64,000 nucleotides of DNA from contig QANU01058179.1 in the NCBI GenBank assembly GCA_003254905.1, positions 449,965-513,964 of the forward strand, read 5' to 3'. The stretch comes from Nissolia schottii. Taxonomy: Eukaryota; Streptophyta; Magnoliopsida; Fabales; Fabaceae. The notes under the pieces are model-generated. The model was not told the origin of the DNA and did not search any database. It worked only from the letters and a program-made list of their open reading frames with translations. Of the stretch, positions 46,327-59,030 are shown one piece after another; within the stretch, counting starts at the first letter, position 1, and each line of letters begins with the position of its first letter. A program made the position numbers and the translations under genes.

Positions 46327-48040
46327 TTATGAATATATTAAAAAAATCATATTATTTATATTAATGCTCAATATCTATACATATTATGAAAATGATTCAA
46401 CAAAATAACTATATGGTGGTATCTAATTTTTATTTCTATTTTAGCCTCGTATAACTTTCGCAAATAACTATTTTATCCTCAAGTATAGATACATTCCTAT
46501 TAGTAGTTTATTGCAGTTACTTGTTGCATGTACGGATTGGGTACACCACCCCACTAGTTATTATCACAAAAATGTTATTTGTACACTATAAACATAGCAA
46601 CTTAACAACCACCAAAATAGATAAACAAAAATTATCAAACAAACAAACAAATATTACAAAATAGAAAAATAAACTTTACTAAACACATAAAATGAACAAT
46701 ATTAAACACGTATGCATAAACAAGTAGAAATATTTGGTAACAATATTTATTTTTTGTTTTGTAGCAATACTAAACTCATGTGTGCATATACACGCAAAAA
46801 TGTTCAGTGATAATGTTTGTTTCTTTGGTGTATAATGTTTGTTTTTCTATTTTATAATATTTTTTTAAGTGACTGTTTTTCAGTCATACGAATAGTCGAA
46901 AGTTTGAAATATATTGTGACTTTCAATAGCAAAGCAAGAATTCGAAGCTTGTTTTCCCATAAAAAAAGGGTTGAAGATTGTTTGAACACAATTTAAAGTA
47001 TTAGTATATAAGAAAGTGATTAAGATAAATTATCATTTCTGTTGTCATTGCACTACTAACAACATTAGAATTAGTGGGTAAGCAATCATTAGGTGGTGAC
47101 CAAGAGTCCTTGACTCAACTCAAGTGGGCAAATTGGCCCGAAACTTCGTGAGGTGTTGCAAGCAGCCAATAAACCATAATATATATGGTGTAAGATCAAC
47201 TCATTTTTTATGTATTATTGGATGAGATTTTATTGAGATATGTGCCAATTAAAATTTTAGTTAATAATAAATAAAGTGTGAGTTAACACGATATTACATG
47301 CTAAATGAATACGCATAACACATGTCTATATATAAAAAATCTAACTCTCACTTTCAATCAAAAGTTATTCTAAAGCAAATAAGCAAATGAGCCCCCCAAT
47401 ATCTATAGTATAACATAATAATAATGCAAGTAGGCTACGCTTTACAACCAACAAAAAGCCTTCCTAATTGCACACTAAATCTGGAAGTAGGGGACAACAC
47501 CTCCATACATTGGGGCTACCTGTTTGCTTATATGCATTAATTTAATTTTTTAGGTTCATGTGTTTATGCATTATTTAATCCAACCAGATATCTCATGCTC
47601 GCAGCCAGGCTCCTTCATTTATTTACCCAAATCATCATTTGGGAATATTAACTAATTTTGTGTGGTCCTTCTTTAGTTTCTATAAATCATTCTTTAATTA
47701 GAATGGAACCTCAATGGAAAAATAAATAAATAAAATTTGGACAGAGTATGTTATTAATTTATTTGTAATAATCATTGTTGCATGCTCTGATATAATTTGG
47801 CATAAACCTTTCATCATTTGAAGAATCCAGAATCGAAATGATTGGGCAAGACAACAGTAATCCTATAAATAAAAAAATGTGAGACCCCCCAAAATCATGA
47901 AACTTATAAAGAAATCATTGCATCATCATGTGCCATAGCATAATACATATTCTCTGTCATTCCCCCATTATTATGTTATATGCAAAACATTTACCAACCC
48001 AAACATGCTTTCGACCCAAATCTATTCCATCTTTTGAGTT
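46327..48040. other. Intergenic AT-rich stretch
   Basis: No coding frame and no repeat structure that I can support. Confidence 0.5.
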
Positions 48041-48701
48041 GGGGGTGTTCGGAATCAAATGAAATGAGAAATGATTTGAATTGTAAATTAATTATCATAT
48101 TTGAAATTAATTACATAAGATGAAAATGAAGTTGATTTATAAATCAATTACCATATTTAAAATTTATTAAAATAAGAACTGATTTGATTTAGTTTGATTA
48201 ATTTTTATTTTTACCTTTATTAAAATAATAATTGAATTTTTAAATATATATTTTTTTTGAAGAAAAATTATATTTTTTGAAAAATAAACAATTTTTTTTC
48301 CAAAAAGAATATTTTTTAAAAAAATATTTATTTTCCAAAAAAAATGTTTTGAAAAAATTTGTTTTGGAAAATTTTTTTTGAGAAAAAATAATTTTGTTTA
48401 AAAAATTTTTGAAAAAAAAATCTTTTGGAAAAAATAGGAATAAAATAGCCTTTTATAATAATAAGTTTAATTTGATGAAGATGGTAGAGTTTGTAAATTT
48501 AGTTCGTTGAATAGGGATAAAATAGTCTTTTATGTTAAAATGAAATCAATTCTAAACAAATCCTTATAAAAGTGATAGGATTTTTAATGTAAGCAACTTA
48601 AATTCTCATAGATTTAGAAAATCAAATTAATTTTCTTTTCGTACCAAATATTAATTTGTAAATTAAATCATTTTTTATCTTATATGATTCCAAACATACC
48701 C
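48041..48701. mobile_element. Probable MITE with GGGTGTTYGGAATCA ends
   Basis: The left end GGGGGTGTTCGGAATCAAAT pairs with the inverted right end GGGTATGTTTGGAATCATAT, and the match continues with AAATGATTT and GTAAATTAA. About 660 bp. The centre (48240-48440) is almost only A and T runs. Target duplication unresolved; the end sequence suggests a PIF/Harbinger-type origin. Confidence 0.6.
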
Positions 48702-49874
48702 AATTTTTTTTCTATCATACCCTTCATTCCGAACTAAGTAATGGTTTTTTTAGGTTAGTTAACCATGGGCATTTATGTCCTTTGGATCACTTATTTTATT
48801 TATCTATAGATGCTATATCCTCTCCGGTGATGTGTTTAAAAATTTTCTTAATTCAAAATTTCACTTACGTCTATTAAATAGTCCTTAGATATATTATATA
48901 AATTACAACTCGTATCATTGTAACATTTGGAATTAGGATTATTTTTAAGTTTATTATTAGAACAATATATAAACATGGGATTTCATTTGGTTTCTTAGAT
49001 GTTGATGAAAGTACTAATATTGTTTTTATTAACGAGTGACTCACATTTAGTTATCAACTCATAATTTTAAAAGAGTTTAGTTAATACCGTAAAAAAATTT
49101 ATTTTGTCATCCAATCAAATTATTTTATATGCATAACTTTTTAAGTAATGGATAAAAGAGTTAACTATTTTTGTTTATGTAACAAAATTTAATTGGATAA
49201 TAGTATAAAAAAATTTACTATAACAATTAAACTTATTTTAAAATATATTTTATGGTTTTTATTTGAAAGAATGGAACATATATCTTAAATCAACCACTAA
49301 CTTTTACAAATGAAATTAATTTTTATATATTGACAATGTAAAGTTTTTTATACTATCATCTAATTAAATTATTTCATATACATGACTTTTTAAATAACAA
49401 AAAAGAAAGTCAACTATTTTTTACTTATACAATAAACTTTAATTGTGGTTTAACTGATATTCACATGGTTACCAGCTCAGTCGGTCACATGGCCAGATAT
49501 TGTACTTAATTCATAATGCTCTCAAATCGAAAACGAATAATATCGCAAAAGCCAAGTGGGTTTTGCAACTGTTCCTCGAAGGTGGTTGCACGTGCACGTG
49601 CACGTGTGGAGAATCCCGTAATGCCATAATCTCTAATTGTTATTGTTTAATGGTTAATTAATCAGAATCGAACGGCTAGAAAATTCTACTGTGTTGGCTG
49701 ATGAAGGAAGGAGGAGCTTAATTAGGCAGAAAGAAGGAAGTACCCAATTGGTATCATAAAACGGATATGTATATTCTCATTTATACAACGTATGACATAT
49801 CATTATCCCATGCTTTAATTTATATCTGACACTATTTTTGCATTTGTAAGATTGCGTTATTTCTATTATTGTAT
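48702..49874. other. Intergenic AT-rich stretch
   Basis: No gene. Contains three tandem CACGTG hexamers at 49589-49606, described under findings. Confidence 0.5.
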
Positions 49875-50640
49875 GGTATGGTTACGGGCTAAAAACTAGG
49901 GTCGGAGAGCTCTAACCCTCTAAGAGGTAGAGGAGCTCGCATCCCCTAAAAGGCCTAAAGGGTCCAACCTACTAAGGAGCAGAAGAGGCTCTCCCTACCT
50001 AGTCAGACCGGCCCAAAGAGAGGGAGCCTCATGGCACTTAGAGGGGGAGAAGGTCGTAGGCCCAAAGGCTCTGAACCCCGTCCGGCCCAACAAGGCTAAG
50101 AGGAGGTAGCGGCGACCTCTCCTCCCCAGTCCGCAACCGACTCCTAGATAAGCGGGAAAAGATAAACCAAGGAGCGGATAGACAAACCCCCCTCGCTTTA
50201 TCTCTATCTTACCTCTATCTTTGCATTCTAACCTTACTTATAAAAGCACATGACCCCTCAGGTCATCAGGTACCTCTCATTCTCCTCTTAGAGAACTCTC
50301 CTAATCCTTGTGCTTACTTGAGCGTCGGAGTGCCTTTGCAGGTACACCCCGCCGTCGCACTCTCTCCGAAAGGAACCTGCTTGAAGCTTTCGTCCAAGCC
50401 TCCAAACCCGCTCGGAGCTTTCGTGCGAGCCTCCGAACCCGCTCGGAGCTTTCGTGCGAGCCTCCGAACCGGCTCGGAGCTTTCGTACAGGCCTCCGAAC
50501 TCGCTCGGAGCCTTCGCCCCTAGCCTTTGAACTTCCGTCAAGGCGCCTTCCTCACTCGTTCAGGTAACCTCGTACCCTTTACGAATTACTTGCGAACAGT
50601 ATGCGTATGTCGTTTTGGCACATTGCCTAACAATATATTA
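49875..50640. mobile_element. LTR-like sequence with promoter and minisatellite
   Basis: GC-rich island in AT-rich DNA. It has an LTR-like order: CTTATAAAAGCACATGACCC at 50235, CTTGTGCTTACTTGAG and GTGCCTTTGCAGGTACACCC at 50310-50345, then a minisatellite, ending TTGCCTAACA. The same blocks occur in 26925-27430. Termini and duplication were not resolved. No retrotransposon protein adjoins, so it may be a solo LTR. Confidence 0.6.
50384..50520. repeat. 31-bp minisatellite in the LTR-like sequence
   Basis: About four and a half units. GAGCTTTCG recurs at 50415, 50446 and 50477 with a 31-bp step, with diverged units on each side. The consensus has GGAGCTTTCGTGCGAGCCTC then CGAACCCGCTC. Because 31 is not a multiple of three, all frames stay open by chance and give Ala/Ser/Arg-rich shadows on both strands. 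Confidence 0.88.
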
Positions 50641-51203
50641 TCTGTAATTCATATTACCACTTAAAAAGATTAGCAGGAAGACATCAATAATAGTGGCGGT
50701 GAGGGTTGTAAATACTAATGTGCTCTAAAGCTTGTTACATAAATGACATGAATTGACTATTGCAAACACCAAAATAATGCAACTTAGGCTTCATTAACAA
50801 TAACCTAGCTATAAAAAGTTAATATAAATGGTATTAGAGTAATGCTGAAACATCTATAATAAATTGACTCTTTTAACAAGACAAAGTGATAAAAAAAATT
50901 AAAACTATTAATCCACAGAATAATTTATACACATAACAGCAACTCATATTTCACAAATATAATACTCCATATATAAATCTAAGAAGAAAAGTACTTATTT
51001 CTTAATTCCTTAATATTATTATTTTTTATAATCATTCATAATTTAATATATTTAAATACATTATATATATAGATACATTAAATTATGACTAAATTTAAAA
51101 AATAAAAATAAAAAATATTAAAAAACGAAAAAATATATAATAATAAAAAAAAGAGGTAATTAATAAGTGGGGTTTGACCGTGACCAAAATCCAGCAAAAG
51201 AAA

Positions 51204-51389
51204 CCAATGGGGGTTGGTTCGAGTGGTAAGCGGCTTGGTATCGCTTAAATAAGATTTCAAGTTCGAGACTTGTGTACGCGGTTATCCCCGCTGGGAGACT
51301 CACCCGCCATAACCAGGTGCGCGACCCAGGTCGACCCGGATTAATCAAGGTTAAGCCTTGAATACCGGACAGACAACTTAAAAAAAAAT
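51204..51389 (+). mobile_element. tRNA-derived SINE with perfect 14-bp target duplication
   Basis: 186 bp between two copies of TCCAGCAAAAGAAA (51190-51203 and 51390-51403). The head carries pol III promoter-like boxes: GGTTCGAGTGGTAAG near 51215 (A box-like) and AAGTTCGAGACT near 51258 (B box). The end is a short A-rich tail. This is the architecture of a plant SINE, mobilised by a LINE. The perfect duplication points to a fairly recent insertion. Confidence 0.9.
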
Positions 51390-51534
51390 TCCAGCAAAAG
51401 AAAAACTAAGTAACTTTGACTAAAAGTGCACGTGGAGTAGACAGATACACGTGTGCTTTGCCGTCCACCGTGCCATACCATAAAGAGATCAATTTTTAGT
51501 TCCTTCTTGGGTAAGAAATTTTTTTTCTCTCGTT

Positions 51535-51715
51535 CATTTAATATTTAATTATTATTATTAATTATTAATTATCTAATAATAATTCATTATTATTATTGAA
51601 TAATTCCTAATAATAAATATTAAATAAATAATAATATTAGTAATAATAAATAATTATTATTATTAAATAATAATAATAATAATGATAAATAAATAATTAA
51701 TATTAATATTAGTAT
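51535..51715. repeat. Low-complexity AT-only tract
   Basis: Long run of ATT/AAT/TAA triplets with almost no G or C. Confidence 0.9.
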
Positions 51716-51799
51716 TTTTTAGAACTGAGAAAATAACTATTAATTATATGTAAATTATATTCAAATATGAGTTTAATATGTGTAATGATCATTTTTTTT

Positions 51800-53605
51800 C
51801 ATTTGTTAGAGCTATTTTTGGTAAAACAAAAAATACTTTTGGGAATATTAGTGTAAACCAAACACATAAATGGTTCATTCTTAGGTATATTTTACAAGTC
51901 GAAAAAATTTTAACGCCTGTATACAATGATTCATCAGCATTGTAAGCATCGACATTATCCATTTCAACTGCGCATGAATCATCAAAATGCTTCAATGCAA
52001 GCAACCAATAAGACAACTCATTGTACGAATCTTCCCAATTGATGTACACTTATGCAATTTCTTTTTTGCTTTGCCAGCCATACCTTCCGGTATGAAGGTC
52101 AATATCCTTGGTGGTCCATGACATTTGCTTGAATAGCCTCTATTTCCATCTTTAGCATTGTCCTTATCTGCGCCAAAATCATCCCAGCAATGTTGTCAGA
52201 AATTAGCTTCGAGTGATCTCAAGTAAGTGTTGAGACAATGCAACTATGACGACCATTGTACTTAGTGACTTCCCAGAAGTAGTAGTTCTTTTTCAATTTC
52301 GCCCTAATGAGTCATTGACACCTATTGCCAAAGTATTTGTATTTGCAATAGCATGTCTTCGATTCTGACTCCTTCACTTTATAATCCACCCCAATATGTA
52401 TGCAATGGTTTGCAATAGCTACTTTGACCGCATCTTTACCATTAAAAATTCTCCCTTTGTAGAGATCATCCATTGCACCATAATCATTTCCCATGTCTCC
52501 AAAATCAGTTGCATGCATGCCATTAGCATCAAAGGTGCGTAGGAAATGCGATGGAACATGCGATTGTTCATCATCTGTAATTTTCAATATGCACAAACAT
52601 ATAATTAATTACTATACAATAAATGCAATAACCAAGTAAATTCAATAACATTTTAAATTTAACTCTTAATAACTAACAAAGATGATTTTTTTTCTTAATC
52701 AAAAGTTATTACAATGAAGTGGGTAATTAAATAAAAATTAATAGATAATTTTAATAATATTAACTCTTATTAGTTAACAGAGATGATTTTTTTCCTGATA
52801 CACAAGATCCTCTATACGAGGCGAGCGTAGAGCATACTTTTCCATCTCTATTAATTTTATGGTGATTATATAATTATAAATCTAAAATTAACTATTTTCA
52901 TAAATACATTAATTAAGAGTTATTACAATGAAGTGGATAATTAAATAAAAATTAATAGATAATTTTAATAACACTAACTCTTATTAGCTAACAGAGATGA
53001 TTTTTTTATACACAAAATCCTCTATACGAAGCGAACGTAGAGCATACTTTTACATTTATGTTAATTTTAAATTAATTATTATCATAAAAAATTAAATATT
53101 AACAGTACCTTAATCGTTGTCAGTTCCACTATCTTCAGAAGTATCACTTTCATACTCACTCCAATTGGCTTCATCGTCTTCGTTTGCAAACATCTCATCA
53201 TTTGATAATAATGTTAGTGCAACATTATCCTGATAAATTGGATTTGAACTCGGACCACATTCATTATCAACATTAGGAACAACATTCTCGAAGTTGACAA
53301 ACAATTCAATGTCATTGAAACTTGATTTATAAGTCTCATATAAACAAAAACATTTGTTGCACCTAGAGGTTGTTTGATATCGCCACTGGACGATATTTAA
53401 CAACCCCATTAATGAAAGACACAAAAGTCTTATATCTGATTCTCTCAACTCTCCTATTAAAATGAAAAGAAATTGCACAATACAAATCAGAGAACGACAT
53501 AGAGGGCCAAATTATAACAAACTTTGCATCATTATCACTTACAAACTCAACTCCTTCAACATCAAATTTTTTCACTGAACCATTATAAAAAAATAAAAGT
53601 TGCAA
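51800..53605 (-). pseudogene. Mutator-like (MuDR/FAR1-type) transposase, N-terminal half, broken
   Basis: Reading leftwards from 53605: MQLLFFYNGSVKKFDVEG and similar N-terminal sequence, an acidic linker (NEDDEANWSEYESDTSED at about 53150), then at 52596-52312 the DNA-binding part (GRIFNGKDAVKVAIANHCIH, VKESESKTCYCKY). Around 52100-52330 other frames give FWEVTKYNGRHSC and further on NWEDSYNELSYWLLAL, matching the usual WEVRKFNGPHTC and YGDWEKSYEELP blocks. The DDE catalytic domain is absent, and stops break the frame. Two AT-rich inserts in the middle may be introns. Confidence 0.75.
52705..53075. repeat. Tandem duplication, 214-bp step, inside the transposase relic
   Basis: TTATTACAATGAAGTGG begins about 52706 and again about 52920. 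Both copies continue through TAATAGATAATTTTAATAA, AACAGAGATGATTTTTTT and AATCCTCTATACGA to CGTAGAGCATACTTTT. Confidence 0.85.
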
Positions 53606-53639
53606 TACATCCCTTACTCTTTTTTATTCAACAAACTCA

Positions 53640-54120
53640 GACTATATATAGTGAGGAGAATAGAGCGGAAATGAAGAAGAGGACATGAATTTGTGATTGA
53701 AGAATGACAATAAGTGGCTACATATAGTCGAGGGAGAGAGGGGATGGCGCGGAAATTCAACAACAAAGATCCTGATATTGGCACCTCTGTCGCCGATTTC
53801 AAACCGTGTTCTGTTGCCGTCTTGAAATCAACACTCCTGCCGCCAATTCCAAGCCCTGTCCCCTGCCCCTTTCTGCTGCTTCTGTTAGCGTCATGAAATC
53901 AAAACCCTTACTGTCAATTTCAAGTTTTTTTTAAAATAAAAAATTGTAATTCCTGAAATCGGTTCCTCTTTACCGATTTCAAATCTCATAACCATACATT
54001 TGTAAATTTTTAATTCCACCCATATTTCAGGAAATTTTTCACACCCATTTTATGATGTAACCCCCTGTAGAGGATTTAAATTCTTTTTCACACAATATTT
54101 GCGAGTTTGACTCACTGACG
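53640..54120. other. Upstream part of the transposase relic
   Basis: Contains repeated GATTTCAAA/TTGAAATCG words in both orientations between 53795 and 53990. These may belong to the terminal region of the Mutator-like element, but no end or duplication was found. Confidence 0.35.
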
Positions 54121-55911
54121 GTGAGCCATCTAGAACAATGGCGGCTACAAGCCTCATAACATAAGCCAGTTGAGAATTTTATTTTGGTTCATTGCACTAT
54201 GATTGTCGGGTAAGTGCTGATTTACCAAACCTACGCAACAATTATTGATGGCCAATTGTTACGGCCACTCTCCACATTGTACCATGAAAGTACGCGCGAT
54301 GGAGCATGAGGAATTTTTAAGTATTTTTCATAATAAAAAATTATTGTTTTATGTTAAGTATAATATTTGTTACTAATTTAATTATACGTATTAATATTTA
54401 TGTATTAATATAAATGTACTCACGCACACAAAAAAAATTTTATTCTTAACAATATAATAAAAAAATATTAATAACATGTTTAAAAATTATTTAAAAGAAC
54501 AATCGTTTTTAAAATAATTATAATAATTATACTCATTTTAGTATTTACAATAAGTTAATTTAAATACATTCCAAATATTTCCTCTATTAAAAATTAATTG
54601 TATTTTCATGAAAATATTTTTGTTACAAATTAATTGCATGTTTAGAATTTTAATACTAAATGAAATTTTATATTATCATCTTTATTTACATTAAACTTAA
54701 TAAATTTTCCTTTTCTTTTTTACCTCTTATTTAGGCTATCATATTTTTTCTTTCAAAAAACGCAATAGTTTAGTCTTTTAATTTAGCTTTTCGTAAGTTC
54801 AAGACTATTAAATGATTTTTTTTAGTTTCATGCAATAACTTTTAATGACATTTACTCATTTTATTTTAAATTAATTGTCTTTTTTTTTACAATTTAAAAT
54901 TTTAGAATGCGTATATTTTTTTTACGATAAACATAATTTCATTGACAGGGAATTATAATGGCACTTACAAATTAAAAAAAAATATACAGCAGTTCTAATG
55001 TAAACAAGAAGCAAAAACACTTTGCATCTTGAACTAACTCGATCTGTAACTTTGGTCCTCGTAACTATCGATGTCTAAGCATATTTTACATCGAAGACCA
55101 ATATAGAAAACGTTGTAGTTTGAATAATGTATTACATATCTTTTAGCCATAAATCCAATCATCTTTATCATTTGTAACATCCTACAAAAGAAACAACTAC
55201 AAAACGAACCAACACAACCATGATGGGGGCCTAAACAACCATAGAGAGAAAAATAAAAACATGAGATAAATCAATTTAAGAAACCATAAATCCAAATGTC
55301 TATGCTCAAGATTTAATAGACTTAAACTTTTTATTTAATAAATACTTAAGCAGTAAAAAAGAAAAAATAGTAGGACTGTCGCCCTACGATGATGACAACC
55401 CCTCTCTAAAATGTGTCTACTTTAGTACATCTCAATATAGTACTCTTCATTGTTTGATGATAGTCGTTTAAGGAAAATTATTTTATTCCATATTAGTAAT
55501 TGTTTTAATATTCCAACATAAACTTAATTGTTTTATACCAATTTTATCTCTTAGTAAAGAGAGAGATTGAACAAACGATACTTTCCTTTTCTTTTTTTTA
55601 ATGTTAGTCCTTTTCAATTTTTTTTTTTAATGTTAGTCCTTTTCAATTTTTTAAATTTATTAATAACTTAATGTATCTTAAGGGAAGGAAGGAGTAGTAA
55701 TTTAGTAATCTAAACTTTAAAAAAGAAGAAGATCATTTAATTGCTTCTTTAATTCTTTTGCCAAAACTTTAAACGGTCACCACAGTAAAATATAAGAAAA
55801 TATTAATTTAATTTTTCAATATTAATTATTTCATGTATTGTTAGCAACGAGTATAAAATCTATATTATTAAATGAATCATTAAAGGTAAATGAAAAGTAT
55901 TATTCTGTTTT
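54121..55911. other. Intergenic AT-rich stretch
   Basis: No gene. A local TTTTTTAATGTTAGTCCTTT duplication occurs at about 55597-55645. Confidence 0.5.
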
Positions 55912-57323
55912 GGGTTAAATAAGTTTTTGACCCTTAATCATCACTATTTTTTAAAATGCACCCTAATAAAATATTTTATTTTGTTTTTTGGGTTTGGTAT
56001 TTAAAAAAGATGATTTTGCCCCCCTTACTATTAGCCGAAAACGTTAATTGTTAACGTGACTGTTAGCGATGTCACGTGTCAGCATCCTAAAGCTCTATCC
56101 ATTACCCAACCATAAGCAATAATGACCATACCCAGTTCTTAATCTTACCCAACCCAATTCAAAACCCTTTTTAAAAAAAAAAAAAACCATTTCTCTCACT
56201 CTCTCTCTGGTTTCTCTTTTCCCCCTCTATTCTTCATCTCTGGTCATTCTCTCACTATCATCACCAAGTCCATCACCATGCACCACCCATCATCTTCCTT
56301 CCTTCAATACCATGCCTAGATTCATCATCACCTTCAACATACCCAGATTCACCACCACCCCCACCACTATCACCATTGTATCCCAAACCCAACCCAGCAC
56401 CACCATTCCACCATCAACAAAAATAACGAGAACACTTCACCACCTCCCCTCTTCCACCCTCACTGCCACCCACCACTACCTCCACAACCTACACACACAC
56501 ACACACAAAAAATAGAAAAATCCAACCACAGCTCTCTTCACCCTCTGCCTCCTCTACCCTCATCGCCACCCACCACTACCTCCACAACCAACATTAAAAA
56601 AAAAACAAAAAAAAACCTCACCCGTAGCCCTCTCCACCCTCCCCATTCTCCATCATCATCACCAACCTCACCCACAAGCACACCAATCACCACTAATCAT
56701 CACCAAAAACCTACTACAACTAACAATCAATAGCCTAACACCACCAAAAACCCAATAACAACAACAATAACACCAACAATAAAAATCACAAATCTGCAGT
56801 GAATGAAAGAGAATAAGAGCATAATTGCAGACAACACGAGAGAGAAAATGGTAGTAAGTGAGATAGGCTATGGACCCAAGCAAAATTGAAATTACAATGG
56901 TCGTAAGGCGCCAACTCTCTTCTCCCTAACCCTCAACCAACCCTTTCTCCATTCCCCACATACAAATCCAACGCCTTCGCCACCAACCACCACCATCGCT
57001 GTCTCTCCTTTGTCTTCTCTTCCCTAACCCTCTTCTCCCTCAACCTCGAATCCGAAATCAACAACACCAACATATTGATCCAGAAAAAAAATAAAGAGAA
57101 AGAAGAAGACAAGATAAAGGGTCGTAAACAAAGTTATCAAACTCAAGAGTTCAAGTAAACTCGTGGAGGTTCCGTAAACTCGACTCATAAACTCAAATTG
57201 TAAACTCATACGAGTTTACCTATTATTTAAATGATATTAGAAATAATTTTAAAAAATATTATTAAAAGTTTTAAACAACTATTTTCAATTAATCACAACA
57301 ATACTGGAGGTATCAAATAATTG

Positions 57324-57341
57324 CAAAATGACGTCATTTTG
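57324..57341. promoter_or_regulatory. 18-bp perfect palindrome around TGACGTCA
   Basis: CAAAATGACGTCATTTTG reads the same on both strands and contains the bZIP C-box/CRE core TGACGTCA. It lies inside a transposon, so a regulatory role is only a possibility. Confidence 0.5.
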
Positions 57342-57458
57342 TACCACGCTATTCTAGGACAGACATAAAATAAGCCTAAATGAGGGACCATAAGTGATAA
57401 GTCATATAATTGAATCATTAATTAGTAAATATTTTATAGTAAATAATTAGTATGCAAA

Positions 57459-57484
57459 CATACATACATACATACATACATACA

Positions 57485-57541
<57 letters not shown>
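57459..57541. repeat. (TACA)n(TA)n microsatellite
   Basis: About thirteen TACA/CATA units followed by about fourteen TA units without interruption. Confidence 0.95.
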
Positions 57542-57543
<2 letters not shown>

Positions 57544-59030
57544 ACTAAGTATTTTATAGTGCTCATGAATTTGATCGATTAAAATCGTGCCTCAATTTTT
57601 ATTCATAACACATAAATGCTAAGGAAAAAAGGACAAAAATAAGATAAAGAAAAATAATTATTTTATCATTAAAAACAAATAATTATACTTATGTAAATAG
57701 GTGAAAATACAAAAGATTTAATGTAAGAAAATGAATGTAAATTGGTTAAGGGAAGAAGAATAAATTTGATAAGAGTGAAAATTATCATTGTTATAAGGGG
57801 AAAAAAATTATAAATAGTATGTAAAAAGTGCAAAGCATACAGTTGAACCCATGCCCCAAGCATATTGGGATGCACAAACCACCACTATGCTATTTAAACT
57901 TTAATGTCAACCATGTGGATGCAATTATATAGATAAGTTTTCCACAATTTTTCTAACATCATCAAACTAGTGAAATTGGCTGTAAACTCGCAATTTTATA
58001 CGATTTCAGCCGAATTTACACAGAAACAAATTTACATGCGAGTCAACTCAATTTTGATACTTGGAAACGTAAACTCGGCGAGTTTACCAGTTGACTCACG
58101 ATTTTGATAACCATGGTTGCGAATCTCAAGAAGAAGTAAATAAGAGAAGACTCGTGGCTCGTCGTCCTTGCTGGTTGCATTGCTGGCGGTTCGTGGGTGT
58201 TGCGATGGCTGCTTGTCGCCAACAAATCTGAGGGTATGAGAGTGAAAGTACGAAAATGCAAGGAGGGTGAGAGATGGAGAGTGAGGTCATGGTGGGGCCG
58301 GTTGGTGGCGATGGCTATGGATGGGGAGGTTAAGGTTCAAGGAGGGTGAGAGATAGAGAACAAAAATGCTAGCTATCTAGAGTGAGGTCGTGATGTGGTA
58401 GGTTGGCAGTTGGTGGCAGCGAGGACGGACGTCGAAGACGAGTGCGGGTGGTAGGTGGGCAAGAATGGGAATCAAAACTGGAGAGTGAGAGGGGTGATAG
58501 AGATGATGATGGGTGGCTGGGAACAAAGGATAACAATGTCTAGGTGTTTGTGGTGGCAAAAGGGGTTGAAGAAGGTGAATAAGATGTGAGAGAGATTTGA
58601 GGTTGACAGAGACGGAGGCTAGAGAGAGATAATGGCGGCAACCTTTTTCATAGAAGGATGAGAGAAATCGGTGAGAGAGTGAGAGAGATGATTTCTTTTT
58701 TTTAGAAAATGTGTTTTGAATTGAGTTTGGAAATTGGGAACCGAGTCGACTCACCATAGCTTATGGGTGGGTAATGGGTAGAGCTTTAGGATGTTGACAT
58801 ATGGAATTATTAACAGTCATGTCAACAATTAACGTCCTCTACTAATGGTAATGGCAAAATAAAAAGAAAAATAGTAAGTATCAAACTAAAAAAAAATTAT
58901 TAGGGTGCATCTTTTTTTTTAAAAAAAGTGATTTATTAGGGGGCCAAAAATGTATTTAACTCATTTACTTTTCTTAATTCATATATTTGTCTAAAAATAA
59001 AAAAAATTAAATTAAAGTGTTGTGTTATGT

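Larger units (their letters stand above)
57130..58112. mobile_element. Inverted-repeat element nested in the long-TIR element
   Basis: Left AAGTTATCAAACTCAAGAGT and GTAAACTCG words pair with inverted right GGTTATCAAAATCGTGAGT, TAAACTCGCCGAGTTTACG. About 980 bp, non-coding. The microsatellite at 57459 lies in it. Confidence 0.6.
55912..58962. mobile_element. Long-TIR Mutator-like element, 3.05 kb
   Basis: Left GGGTTAAATAAGTTTTTGAC and inverted right GAGTTAAATACATTTTTGGC start a match of roughly 330 bp: GATGCACCCTAATAA, TTTGCC, GACGTTAATTGTTAAC-like, AGCATCCTAAAGCTCTACC and CCATTACCCAACCATAAGC. CT-rich leader-like sequence lies just inside each arm. The target duplication is not clean. No transposase. 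It contains another inverted-repeat element at about 57130-58112. Confidence 0.75.

Noticed and set aside
50308-50541. Arg/Ala/Ser-rich proteins of about 70 residues in several frames
   Set aside because: They are produced by the 31-bp minisatellite, which stays open in several frames on both strands; no start context or homology.
58377-58757. 126-residue minus-strand protein
   Set aside because: Pro/His/Ser-rich frame in the CT-rich inner arm of a long-TIR element; similar frames appear at the other arm (56312-56515), so it reflects composition.
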